A stretch of 15,453 nt of DNA from NCBI GenBank assembly GCA_011523485.1, contig WTGR01000274.1, forward strand, positions 1 to 15,453, given 5' to 3'. Both the position numbers and the translations under genes were made by a program. The notes beneath the pieces were generated by a model. It had not been told where the DNA came from and made no database searches. It was given only the letters and a program-made list of their open reading frames with translations. How positions within the stretch are numbered: the stretch's first letter is position 1; each line of letters starts with the position of its first letter. The DNA is from Acidobacteriota bacterium. GTDB lineage: Bacteria; Acidobacteriota; Vicinamibacteria; Vicinamibacterales; UBA8438. This document shows, piece after piece, positions 1-8,384 of the stretch.

Positions 1-1606
1 CCGTGGCCTGGTTGCGCGACGGGATGTAGAGCATCCCGGTCTCGGGATCGACCGCGGCACCGGCCCAGCCGGCCGTGCCGCCGTCGGGCGGGCGCATGAT
101 GGTGCCCCGCGTGACACCCTCGATCGGCCGGTCGAGCGGCGTGAACAGCGGTCCGAGCCGGAAGCCCTCGACCGCTTCAATCGCCATCTGCCGGATCTCC
201 GGCGTGAAGTCGACCAGGTCGTCGATGGTGACGCCCTGGTAGTCGAACGGCGCCGGCTTCGTCGGGAAGGGCTGCGTCGGCGACGGCACCTCGCCCGGCA
301 TGTTGGTCTCGGTCGGCACCGGACGCTCCTCGATCGGCCAGATGGGATCGCCGGTGACCCGGTCGAAGACGTAGACGAAGCCCTGCTTGCTGACCTGCGC
401 GATCGCCTTGATCGGACGGCCGTCGACCACCACGTCCACCAGGTTCGGGTGGGTGGGGAAGTCGTAGTCCCACAGCCCGTGGTGCACCGCCTGGAAGTGC
501 CATTCGCGCTCGCCCGTCTCCACGTCGACGGCGATCAGGGTCTCGGAGAACAGGTTGTCGCCGAGCCGGTCGGCGCCGTAGTAGTCGTTCGTGGTCGTGC
601 CGGTCGGCAGGTAGACGTGCCCCAGCTCGTTGTCGCCGGCCAGCATCGACCAGACGTTGGCGTTGCCCGAGTAGCGCCACGACTGGTTCAGCCAGGTGTC
701 GGCCCCGAACTCGTCGGCGCTGTTGGGCACGGTGTGGAAGTCCCAGGCGTGCTCGCCCGTGCGCACGTCCCACGCCCGGACCCAGCCCGGGATCGCCTCC
801 TTGGTGATCCGGCGGTCGGCGACGTGCGAGCCGTGGATCACCCTGTCGCGGACGACGATCGGCGGCGAGTGGATCCCGTAGAGCAGGGCGTTCAGGTAGT
901 CGCGCTCGCCGCGGTTGGCGCGGGGGACGCCGTTCATGGCGTCGACCATGCCGCTGCCGTTCGGACCGAAGTCGGCGCAGGGCTGCCCGGTCTGCGCGTC
1001 GACGCACACCAGATAGCCGTTGCCGGTGCCCCAGAAGATGCGCTCGTCGTCCTCGCCGTCGGTCCAGTAGGCGACGCCCCGCTGGCGCCACGTCCCGGTC
1101 ATCGTCGTCGTGCCCTCCTCGTAGCTCTTGGGGTTGAAGACCCACAGCGTCTCGCCGGTCTCGGCGTCGACGGCGACGCCCTGCGACAGCGGCGTGTTGA
1201 AATAGAGGACGCCGCCGACCATCAGCGGCGTGGCCTGGAACCCGGTCGGGCTCGGCAGGTGGCCGGTCCGGTAGAGGTTGGGGGTCTCCTCCACGAGCGC
1301 CTCGACGACGGCGTCGAGCGGCGCCCACCACTCGCCGCCGCCCGGCGTCGTCTTGCTGACGCGGTGGTCGACCGACGTCCACTCCCAGGCCAGCTCCAGG
1401 TCGGCGAAGTTGTCCGCGTCGATCTGATCCAGCGGCGAGTATTTCCGGCCGCCGATATCCCCGGCGTAGCTGCGCCACTCGCCGTCGGAAGTGTCGTAGG
1501 TCTGCCACGGACCGGCAGCGGTGTCCTGCTGCGCGTGGGCGGGAAGCACTGTCCAGAGCAGGGCGGCGAGCAGGAGAACCGGCGCGAAACGCATCGACTG
1601 GCGCAT
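1..1606 (-). CDS. PQQ-dependent dehydrogenase (quinoprotein), N-terminal part; 3' end beyond left edge
   Basis: Secreted quinoprotein dehydrogenase expected to oxidise an alcohol, sugar or aldehyde in the periplasm using pyrroloquinoline quinone and pass electrons to the respiratory chain; the substrate cannot be read. About 535 codons are present. Seen: a signal peptide (Arg at residues 2 and 6, hydrophobic stretch about 8-22, AHA|QQ cleavage site near residue 25), the family N-terminal block W-x-S-Y-A-G-D-x-G-G-R-K-Y-S-P-L-D-Q-I near 44-62, and beta-propeller repeats with Asp-x-x-T-G-x-x-x-W segments such as DAETGETLWVFNP and DVETGEREWHF. The ATG at 1606-1604 is chosen because GAAGAGG lies 7 bases upstream; a second in-frame ATG four codons later is less likely. 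The frame runs open to base 1. Nothing ties it to the peptide cluster, and no pqq biosynthesis genes are in the window. Confidence 0.9.
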   Translation of the reverse strand, partial: MRQSMRFAPVLLLAALLWTVLPAHAQQDTAAGPWQTYDTSDGEWRSYAGDIGGRKYSPLDQIDADNFADLELAWEWTSVDHRVSKTTPGGGEWWAPLDAVVEALVEETPNLYRTGHLPSPTGFQATPLMVGGVLYFNTPLSQGVAVDAETGETLWVFNPKSYEEGTTTMTGTWRQRGVAYWTDGEDDERIFWGTGNGYLVCVDAQTGQPCADFGPNGSGMVDAMNGVPRANRGERDYLNALLYGIHSPPIVVRDRVIHGSHVADRRITKEAIPGWVRAWDVRTGEHAWDFHTVPNSADEFGADTWLNQSWRYSGNANVWSMLAGDNELGHVYLPTGTTTNDYYGADRLGDNLFSETLIAVDVETGEREWHFQAVHHGLWDYDFPTHPNLVDVVVDGRPIKAIAQVSKQGFVYVFDRVTGDPIWPIEERPVPTETNMPGEVPSPTQPFPTKPAPFDYQGVTIDDLVDFTPEIRQMAIEAVEGFRLGPLFTPLDRPIEGVTRGTIMRPPDGGTAGWAGAAVDPETGMLYIPSRNQAT

Positions 1607-1688
1607 GGTGAAACCTCTTCGCGGGCCGCAGCGTCCGCGGTCATGAATACGGTCGGGCCTTCTACGAATGCGGGCGATCGTACACCGG

Positions 1689-1694
1689 TACAAT
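1689..1694 (+). promoter_or_regulatory. candidate -10 box for the DUF1801 gene (possible leaderless transcript)
   Basis: TACAAT, one base from the sigma-70 consensus TATAAT, ends 5 bases before the ATG at 1700. Transcription would then begin at or next to the A of the start codon. No convincing -35 box is seen at 16-18 bases, so this is a weak call resting on the -10 match and the absence of a Shine-Dalgarno. Confidence 0.35.
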
Positions 1695-1699
1695 GCGCC

Positions 1700-2158
1700 A
1701 TGCCCGCTCCCGGTGCGCTGGGCGTGAGGAAAGCCGCCGCCAAGCCGACCGGCGGGAAGGCGGTCCTCCTCTCCGGCGGCAACCCGCGGATCGCGAAGGC
1801 CGACGGCGACGCCCCCGTGCAGGCGTACATCGCGGCGATGCCGGGCTGGAAGAGCGCTCTCGGGCGCCGTCTCGACGCGCTCATCGTGCGCACCGTGCCG
1901 GCCGTGCGCAAGTGCGTGCGGTGGAACTCGCCCTTCTACGGGGTCGAGGGCCGCGGCTGGTTCCTGAACGTCCACGTATTCACCCGCTACGTCAAGGTGA
2001 CCTTCTTCAACGGCGCGTCGTTGCGACCTGTGCCCCCCGGCTCGGGCAAGGACGAGAGCGCGCGTTGGGTCGACATCTACGAGGACGGTCTGGACGAGGC
2101 GCAGATGGCGACGTGGATCCGGCAGGCGGCCGCCCTGCCCGGCTGGGATCTGACGTAG
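1700..2158 (+). CDS. DUF1801 domain protein
   Basis: A 152-residue soluble protein of the DUF1801 family, whose biochemical function is not established. Seen: a basic Ala/Lys-rich N-terminus (about 1-30), then the domain from about 35 to 150 with the family-like segments VQAYIAAMPGW, VRWNSPFYG and a C-terminal ARWVDIYE...WIRQAAALPGW. Hydrophobic aromatic residues are frequent and there is no signal peptide or membrane segment. The ATG at 1700 is preferred over an in-frame ATG at 1643, which has no ribosome site and would add a low-complexity stretch. The 1700 start also lacks a Shine-Dalgarno, but a TACAAT box lies 5 bases before it, so the message may be leaderless. It is divergent from the PQQ dehydrogenase and 58 bases before the exporter operon. 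It is probably unrelated to the peptide system, although read-through into the exporter is possible. Confidence 0.8.
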   Translation: MPAPGALGVRKAAAKPTGGKAVLLSGGNPRIAKADGDAPVQAYIAAMPGWKSALGRRLDALIVRTVPAVRKCVRWNSPFYGVEGRGWFLNVHVFTRYVKVTFFNGASLRPVPPGSGKDESARWVDIYEDGLDEAQMATWIRQAAALPGWDLT

Positions 2159-2216
2159 CAAGAGCGATACCACTGTGTGAAGGGCAGCCCAGCTCGTCGA
2201 CTGCCAGAGGAGCGCC

Positions 2217-3125
2217 GTGTTCTTCCAGACCATGTTCCGCGACAAGGCGCTGGCCCGACGTGGGCGGCGGGAGACCGTCGACGCCCGGCTGCAGGTCACG
2301 GCGCCCCATGAGTGGCTGTTGGTGTCGGGACTGGGCGTGGCGCTGGTCGTGCTGCTGGCCTATGGTCTGCTCGGTCGGGCGGAGCGCAGCCTCTCCATCG
2401 AGACGGTGCTGGTCCGGCCCGGGGAGCGCATCGACGTGGTGGCCGGCGTGTCCGGCGTGGTCGTCGACGTGCTCTCGGAGGTCGGCGACACGGTGACGCC
2501 CGGTCAGCCCATCGCGCGCGTGCGAACGCCGGAAGCGGAGCGATGGGGCGCCGTCCTGGGCCGCCTCCGCGAGTCGATGGAGAGCGCCGACGCCCCGCAG
2601 GACACGACGGCCGCCGAGGACCTCCGCGCCCTGCTCGCCGCGGCGCGCTCCGCGACCGGGCAACGCAACGCCGGTGGCTTCATGACGGAGGACATCACGA
2701 CTCCCCGGAGCGGCGAGCTCGTGACGCTCGCACTGGCGGCCGGCCAGCGCATCGCGGCCGGCGAGTTCGCGGCCCGCATTCGCGCAGTGTCCGCCGGGCC
2801 CGTGGAGGCGCTGGGGTTCGTCACGCGTGACGAGGCCTTGCGTCTTGCAGCGGGCATGCCGGCGCAGGTGCGTCTGGCCGTGCCGGGCACGGGTGTGCCC
2901 CAGGTTCTGCCGGCGCGCGTCGAGGACGTATCCCCCCGCGTCGTGCCGCCGCCGCGGTGGCTGACCGAGTTCGGGCTCGAGCCGCCGGCGCGCTCCCATC
3001 TGTTGCGCGCCACGCTGATGGACCCCGACCCGCCGCCGGTCATAGACGGCGCCGGCGGCACCCTGCGCATCGTCCTGGGTCAACGTTCGTTCGCCTCCCT
3101 GCTCTTCGGGAGCGACGGCGACTGA
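2217..3125 (+). CDS. NHLP-type export membrane-fusion (HlyD-like) protein
   Basis: Periplasmic adaptor of a natural-product exporter, 302 residues, of the type called NHLM bacteriocin-system secretion protein. Seen: a short basic cytoplasmic N-terminus, one membrane anchor at about 33-53 (WLLVSGLGVALVVLLAYGLLG), then a biotinyl/lipoyl-like half at about 68-105 (VSGVVVDVLSEVGDTVTPGQPIARV) and a second half beginning near 155 (TPRSGELVTLALAAGQRIAAGE). The long coiled-coil hairpin of classical HlyD is absent, as is usual for this subtype. The start is GTG at 2217 with AGGAG 4 bases upstream; an ATG at 2232 is the alternative. It is the first gene of the exporter operon, and its stop TGA shares its A with the ATG of the next gene, so translation is probably coupled. 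It is expected to bridge the two ABC proteins to an outer-membrane channel, which is not encoded here. Confidence 0.87.
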   Translation: MFFQTMFRDKALARRGRRETVDARLQVTAPHEWLLVSGLGVALVVLLAYGLLGRAERSLSIETVLVRPGERIDVVAGVSGVVVDVLSEVGDTVTPGQPIARVRTPEAERWGAVLGRLRESMESADAPQDTTAAEDLRALLAAARSATGQRNAGGFMTEDITTPRSGELVTLALAAGQRIAAGEFAARIRAVSAGPVEALGFVTRDEALRLAAGMPAQVRLAVPGTGVPQVLPARVEDVSPRVVPPPRWLTEFGLEPPARSHLLRATLMDPDPPPVIDGAGGTLRIVLGQRSFASLLFGSDGD

Positions 3126-5317
3126 TGGGCCCGGCGTCCGGGCGCGAACGCCGGCGACGCGTCCGCACGCCGCCGCTGCTGCAAAACGATCAGACCGAGT
3201 GCGGCGCGATCAGCCTCGGCATCGTGCTCGCGTTCTTCGGCCGCTGGGTGCCGCTGGAAGAGTTGCGCGCCGCCTGCGCGGTGACTCGCGACGGCAGCAA
3301 CGGCGCCGACATCTGGCGAGCCGCCAGGGAGTTCGGCCTCGAGGTCCGGGGCTGGCGCAGGGAGCCCCATCAGCTCCACCGCATGCGCATGCCGCTCATC
3401 CTGTACTGGAAGTTCAGCCACTTCCTGGTCCTGGAAGGCCATGCACGCGGCCGGTACTACGTCAACGACCCCGCCAGCGGGCGCAGGACCATCGACGCGG
3501 ACGAGTTCGACGAGGCGTTCACCGGCGTGGCCCTGAGCTTCGAGCCGGGCTCGCAATTCGAGCCGGGCGGGCGTCGCCCCGGCATCGTGGGCCGGCTCTG
3601 GCCGTGGCTTCGGGAAGCCAGGGCGTCCCTCGCCTTCGCGTTCACCTGCGGCCTGCTGCTGTCGCTGGCGGCGCTGGCCCTGCCGCTGCTGCTCAGCGTG
3701 TTCGTCGACTACGTGCTGAGCGGCCGGGAGCCTTCCTGGGCGGCGGCGCTGATCGCCGGCGCAACCGTCGCGGGAGGGTTCGTCTACCTGCTCACCTGGC
3801 TCCGGGAGCGCTGCCTGCGACTACTCTCGGTGCGGCTCTCGATCGCGCGTGCGGACCGCTTCATCGCGCGCCTGTTCAGACTGCGCACGGAGTTCTTCAC
3901 CCACCGCTACGCCGGCGATCTGACCGCGCGGATGCAGTCCATCAGCGAAGTCGCCACGGTGGCGACCACCCAGTTCGTCGGTGTCGTCATCGAGCTCGTC
4001 ACCAGTCTTCTGTTCGTGGTGCTCATGTTCTTCTACGACCCGTTGCTGGCCGCGGTGGTGGTCGCCCTGGGGGCGGCGAGCGCCCTTGTCACGCGAGCGG
4101 TGACCCGCTCGCGGATCGACGAGAACCGCCGGTTGCAGCGCGAGGCCGGCCACCTGCAGGCGACCGGGATGCACGGATTGCGCACCATCGACAACCTGCA
4201 GGCGGTAGCGGCGGAGAACGACTTCTTCGTTCACTTCACCGGCTTCCAGGCCCGCGAGCTGCTGGTCCGACAACGCTTCACGGAGCTCGGCCACGTGATT
4301 GCGGCGCTGCCGGATCTGTTCCTGATCGCCGGCAACGCCGCCGTGCTCGGCCTGGGCGGCCTGCGCGTGATGTCGGGCGACATGACGCTTGGCGCGATGA
4401 TGGGCTTCTACGTGTTGGCGGCGAGCTTCCTGCTGCCCATCGGGAGGTTCGTGCAGTTCGCGGACCTGTTCCAGGTGCTCGAGGGACACCTGCAGCGCCT
4501 GGACGATGTCTTCGACGCGCCCGAGGACGCCGTCCTGGCAAAAGGCGTCGAGGAGCTCGCGGAAAGGCCTCCGGCGTTTGCGAGGAGGCTGCGACTGACG
4601 GGGCGGGTGGAGTTGCGGAACGTGACGTTCGGCTACAAGACCACCGAGGAACCGCTGCTCGAGGACGTGAGCCTGGTCGTCGAACCCGGGCAGCGCGTGG
4701 CCATCGTCGGGCCGACCGGTTCGGGGAAGTCCACGCTGGCGTCGCTGGCGGCGGGACTTCATCGGCCCTGGTCAGGCGAGATCCTGCTCGACGGTCAGCC
4801 CCTCGCCGAGGTGCCGCGCGATCTCCTGACGGACTCCGTGTCGCTGGTCGACCAGCACATCTTCCTGTTCGCCGGATCGGTGCGCGACAACCTGACCATG
4901 TGGGATCGGGAGACGCCGGATCAGGCCCTGGTGGCCGCGGCCAGGGATGCCGGCATCCATGCGGAGATCATCGCGCGGCCGCACGGTTACGACGCGCCCG
5001 TGCTGGAGGGTGGGCGCAACTTCAGCGGCGGCCAGCAGCAGCGTCTCGAAATCGCCAGGGCGCTGGTGTCGAATCCGACCGTCCTGATTCTCGACGAGGC
5101 GACCTGCGCACTCGACCCCCTCGCCGAACTGCGTATCGACGACGCCTTGCGCCGCCGCGGCATCACGTGCCTGATCGTCGCCCATCGCCTGAGCACCATC
5201 AGGGACAGCGATCTGATCGTGGTGCTCGACCGCGGTCGCGAAGTGCAGCGGGGGACCCATCAAGAGCTGATGGCGGACACGGAAGGCCTTTATCGTCAGC
5301 TCATGGAGGCCGAATAG
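3125..5317 (+). CDS. NHLP-type peptidase-containing ABC transporter (C39 peptidase/permease/ATPase)
   Basis: A 730-residue inner-membrane transporter that removes the leader of a double-glycine precursor and exports the peptide. Domains in order: an N-terminal C39 papain-like peptidase (about 15-140) with catalytic Cys26 in QNDQTECGA, His99 in KFSHFLVLEG and Asp115 in YYVNDPASG; a transmembrane block (about 165-445) with hydrophobic runs near 168-196, 205-225, 285-320, 392-412 and 424-440; and a C-terminal ATPase with Walker A GPTGSGKST 529-537, Q-loop near 576, signature SGGQ 634-637, Walker B with Glu658 and switch His687. All catalytic positions are intact. The ATG at 3125 overlaps the upstream stop by one base. 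It matches the NHLP peptidase/permease/ATPase subunit, and its substrate is most likely the GG-containing precursor encoded at 12020-12292. Open frame upstream of 3125 is overlap with the fusion-protein gene. Confidence 0.93.
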   Translation: MGPASGRERRRRVRTPPLLQNDQTECGAISLGIVLAFFGRWVPLEELRAACAVTRDGSNGADIWRAAREFGLEVRGWRREPHQLHRMRMPLILYWKFSHFLVLEGHARGRYYVNDPASGRRTIDADEFDEAFTGVALSFEPGSQFEPGGRRPGIVGRLWPWLREARASLAFAFTCGLLLSLAALALPLLLSVFVDYVLSGREPSWAAALIAGATVAGGFVYLLTWLRERCLRLLSVRLSIARADRFIARLFRLRTEFFTHRYAGDLTARMQSISEVATVATTQFVGVVIELVTSLLFVVLMFFYDPLLAAVVVALGAASALVTRAVTRSRIDENRRLQREAGHLQATGMHGLRTIDNLQAVAAENDFFVHFTGFQARELLVRQRFTELGHVIAALPDLFLIAGNAAVLGLGGLRVMSGDMTLGAMMGFYVLAASFLLPIGRFVQFADLFQVLEGHLQRLDDVFDAPEDAVLAKGVEELAERPPAFARRLRLTGRVELRNVTFGYKTTEEPLLEDVSLVVEPGQRVAIVGPTGSGKSTLASLAAGLHRPWSGEILLDGQPLAEVPRDLLTDSVSLVDQHIFLFAGSVRDNLTMWDRETPDQALVAAARDAGIHAEIIARPHGYDAPVLEGGRNFSGGQQQRLEIARALVSNPTVLILDEATCALDPLAELRIDDALRRRGITCLIVAHRLSTIRDSDLIVVLDRGREVQRGTHQELMADTEGLYRQLMEAE

Positions 5318-5319
5318 GC

Positions 5320-8289
5320 ATGGCGGACGCAACCGGGCGGTTCGCTCCTCAAACCGACGGACAGCGCCTGGATTCCGCTGTGGACGTTGCCGCCAGCGGG
5401 CTCGCGGACCTCGCCCTGGCACATGGGGCGCCGTTCGCCGGAGGCGGCAATCGGCCCATTCGCCTCGACGATCCCGAGGCACTGTGGTTCGTCGCCCGCG
5501 GTTCGGTGGACGTGTTCGTGGCGCGCGAACAGGACGGCGGCGCACTGGTCGAGTTCAAGCACCTTCTGCGCGCGACGCGCGGCCGGCTGCTGTTCCAGGC
5601 GGACGAGGGTCCGAACGTGATCGTGGCCAAGGGGCTGCCCGATTCCGAACTGCGGCGCGTGCCGCGCGACGCCTTCCTCGCGGCGGACGAAGGTGGCGCC
5701 GTAATCGATCAGGTGGACGCCTGGGTTGCCGACATCTCGGCCGCCGTGGCTCTGGACGTCACTCATCGGCAGCCGATCGACTGCTTTCTCGCCGCCGGCG
5801 CGCTGGCCGACCTGAACGCCGGCGAGGTCGTTTCGACCAAGGGCGGCGTCGTGTGGATGTCGGGCAGGGAGGTCGGTCTGGCGTTTCTGGGCACGGAGGA
5901 ACCCGACCGTACCGGTTCCGGCTTCGTGCCCGTCGCGCCGGGCAGTTGGGTCAGCGTGTCCGGCCCGACCCGGCAGCGGGGCGTCTCGTCGCGGGAGCTG
6001 CATCGCGGGGGGCGTCTGTTGGCGGCGTTGGCCGACTTCCATCGCCTGTCGCTGGGCGCCCACGACCTCAATCGCCGCCTGTTGCTGGCCGATGCCGTCA
6101 ACCTGCGCGCCGCGCAAGCGCGGCACCGCCGGGAAAGCGAAGACGCCGCGCGCCGCAACCTCTTCGACGTGGTCGACGCGCGCGGCGCCCGGCCGGAAGC
6201 AGGCGGCGCCGCGCTGCAGGAGGCGCTGGACTTGATCGGCAGCCACGAGGGCATCCGGTTCCGGGCGCCGCGGGCGCCCCTTGGGCGCCAGGGCGCCGGC
6301 GCCGAAACCGGTCCGTCGCTGGACGGTATTCTGACCGCGTCGGGCGTGCGCGGGCGCGACATCGCGCTCGAGGCAAGGGATCGCTGGTGGCTCGGCGACA
6401 GCGGCGCGATGCTGGCGTTCCGGCGCGAGGACGGCGCGCCGATCGCGCTGCTTCCGGGCCGGTCGGGACGTTACCGCATGGTGGATCCGGCGTCGGGACG
6501 CGCCGAACCGGTGAACGCCGGCCGGGCTGCGTCGCTGCGCGCGCACGCCGTCTTCTTCTATCGGTCGCTGCCGGATGGCCGGGTGTCCGGCGCCGGCGCC
6601 CTGGCACGGATCGCGTTCCACAGGTGGGCGGGCGACGTGGTCCGGTTCGCGACGGCCGGACTGCTGGCGGGCCTGGCCATGCTGGCGCCCGCGGTTCTTC
6701 TCGGCGTCTTTGCCGATGAGGTAGCGCCGGCGGGGCGCGTGGGAACGCTGGCCTGGCTGACGGCGGGAATGGTCTTGCTGGCGCTGACGGTGGGCTTGCT
6801 CGAAGTGATCGAGGGAACGGCCTTGATGCGTCTCGAAGGCCGCGCGGCGGCTCGCGTCACCGCCGCGCTCTGGGACCGCCTGCTGGACCTGCCGGCCGTC
6901 TTCTTCCGCAACTTCACGGCCGGCGACCTGGCGACGCGCGCCATGGCGTTCCACGACTTGCGCAATCAACTGTCGGGCGTGGTCATGGGTGCACTGTTGT
7001 CGACCGTCTTCCTCCTGCCGACGTTCGTCCTGCTGTTTCTCTACGACACCGCGATGGGTTGGCTGGGGCTTGCGGGCGGTCTCGCGTCGCTGGCCGTCAC
7101 CGTCACGCTGGGCCTGCGGCAGGTGCCGCATCACCGGCGGTTGCTTGCGGCCGAGCGCTCGCTGGCCGGCGTGCTGCTGCAGTTGATCGGCGCCGCGCGC
7201 AAGTTGCGCGCCACGGGGAAGGAGTGGACGGCTTTCACGCGGTGGGCGCAGGGCTACCGGCAACAGAAGCGCAGCGAGATGGGCGTCGGCGTCCTGAACG
7301 AGCATCTGGTGGCGTTCACGGCGGCGGCGCCCCTGCTGGCCACCGCCGCGCTGTTCGCGGTGGCATTCGAGAGGGGACCCGCCGCGCTGTCGGCAGGCGC
7401 CTTCCTGACCGTCTACGCCGCATACATGGTGTTGATGTCGGCCATTGCCGCGCTCGGCCGCACCGCGTCGGACGTGGCCGCCATCGTGCCGGCCGGCGAG
7501 CAGGTCTCGCCGATCGTCGAGGCTTCGCCCCGGGGCGGCGCCGGGGAAGCACCCGCGTTCGAGTTGCGCGGCGACGTGCGCCTGGACAACGTGAGCTTCC
7601 GCTACGCCGAGGACGGCCCGCTGGTGCTGCGCGACGTCGCAATCCACGTTCGACCCGGCGAGTTCGTGGCGCTGGTCGGCGGTACGGGCACGGGCAAGAG
7701 CACGGTGCTGCGCATCCTCCTGGGCCTCGAAAAGCCCTCGGCCGGCGTGGTGTACTACGACGGTCGCGATCTCGAGCGCGTCGACCGGCGCGCCGTGCGG
7801 CAACAGGTCGGCGTGGTGGTCCAGGACGGTTCGCTGCAGCCGCGGACGGTGCGCGACAACATCATCGGCCTGGCCGCGGACCTGACGCTGGACGACGCCT
7901 GGCGCGCCGCCCGCCTCGCCGCGGTCGACGGCGACATCAGGGCGATGCCGATGGGCATGCTCACCGTCGTCACCGAGGGCTCGGCGGTGTTCTCCGGCGG
8001 GCAGATCCAGCGCATCATGCTGGCTGCCGCACTCGTGCGCCGGCCGCGCGTGCTGCTGCTCGACGAGGCGACCAGCTTCCTCGACAACAAGGTCCAGGCG
8101 CAGGTCATGGCGCGAATCGAGGAACTCGCCGTCACCCGCATCGTCGTTGCGCACCGGCTGTCCACCATTCGCAAGGCGGATCGCATCTACGTGTTCGACG
8201 AGGGGCGGGTGGCGCAGCAGGGAACCTTTGCGCAACTGATCGAGACCCCGGGCGTCTTTCGCGACCTGGCGCACCGCCAACTGGCTTGA
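5320..8289 (+). CDS. NHLP-type export ABC transporter, permease/ATPase subunit with long soluble N-terminus
   Basis: The second ABC protein of the exporter, 989 residues, lacking a C39 peptidase. Seen: residues 1 to about 425 are soluble and include a jelly-roll, cyclic-nucleotide-binding-like segment near 50-140 (EALWFVARGSVDVFVA), as is usual for the NHLP permease/ATPase family; a membrane block from about 441 to 735; and a C-terminal ATPase with Walker A GGTGTGKST 787-795, signature FSGGQ 891-895, Walker B LLLDEAT with Asp915/Glu916, and switch His945. GGAGG lies 10 bases before the ATG at 5320, and the gap to the preceding stop is 2 bases, so it is the third gene of the operon. It probably pairs with the C39-bearing subunit as a heterodimer or acts as a second exporter. 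Its 3' end faces the CoA-transferase operon, 95 bases away. Confidence 0.92.
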   Translation: MADATGRFAPQTDGQRLDSAVDVAASGLADLALAHGAPFAGGGNRPIRLDDPEALWFVARGSVDVFVAREQDGGALVEFKHLLRATRGRLLFQADEGPNVIVAKGLPDSELRRVPRDAFLAADEGGAVIDQVDAWVADISAAVALDVTHRQPIDCFLAAGALADLNAGEVVSTKGGVVWMSGREVGLAFLGTEEPDRTGSGFVPVAPGSWVSVSGPTRQRGVSSRELHRGGRLLAALADFHRLSLGAHDLNRRLLLADAVNLRAAQARHRRESEDAARRNLFDVVDARGARPEAGGAALQEALDLIGSHEGIRFRAPRAPLGRQGAGAETGPSLDGILTASGVRGRDIALEARDRWWLGDSGAMLAFRREDGAPIALLPGRSGRYRMVDPASGRAEPVNAGRAASLRAHAVFFYRSLPDGRVSGAGALARIAFHRWAGDVVRFATAGLLAGLAMLAPAVLLGVFADEVAPAGRVGTLAWLTAGMVLLALTVGLLEVIEGTALMRLEGRAAARVTAALWDRLLDLPAVFFRNFTAGDLATRAMAFHDLRNQLSGVVMGALLSTVFLLPTFVLLFLYDTAMGWLGLAGGLASLAVTVTLGLRQVPHHRRLLAAERSLAGVLLQLIGAARKLRATGKEWTAFTRWAQGYRQQKRSEMGVGVLNEHLVAFTAAAPLLATAALFAVAFERGPAALSAGAFLTVYAAYMVLMSAIAALGRTASDVAAIVPAGEQVSPIVEASPRGGAGEAPAFELRGDVRLDNVSFRYAEDGPLVLRDVAIHVRPGEFVALVGGTGTGKSTVLRILLGLEKPSAGVVYYDGRDLERVDRRAVRQQVGVVVQDGSLQPRTVRDNIIGLAADLTLDDAWRAARLAAVDGDIRAMPMGMLTVVTEGSAVFSGGQIQRIMLAAALVRRPRVLLLDEATSFLDNKVQAQVMARIEELAVTRIVVAHRLSTIRKADRIYVFDEGRVAQQGTFAQLIETPGVFRDLAHRQLA

Positions 8290-8310
8290 CGGCCCGTCAC
8301 GAAACGCCGC

Positions 8311-8354
8311 GTCGCATCGCGACCGAAGGGCGCCGGCGGACAGCGGAGGCGCCC
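8311..8354. terminator. candidate bidirectional terminator between convergent operons
   Basis: Two inverted repeats lie in the 95-base convergent gap. GTCGC at 8311-8315 pairs with GCGAC at 8319-8323 over a 3-base loop, and GGGCGCC at 8328-8334 pairs perfectly with GGCGCCC at 8348-8354 over a 13-base loop. Neither is followed by a T-run on either strand, so an intrinsic terminator is not proven. The position between converging genes is the main argument. Confidence 0.4.
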
Positions 8355-8384
8355 GGCTGACAAGGCGCGAGGAGGGCGGTCTTC

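Noticed and set aside
1..1606. Idea that the PQQ dehydrogenase belongs to the peptide system because PQQ is itself peptide-derived
   Set aside because: No pqqA-E genes are present, the gene is divergent from the cluster, and it has a plain secreted-dehydrogenase architecture.
449..1699. Plus-strand open frame running into the DUF1801 gene
   Set aside because: It lies antisense to the PQQ dehydrogenase, whose motifs and signal peptide are clear; the DUF1801 domain itself begins only after 1700.
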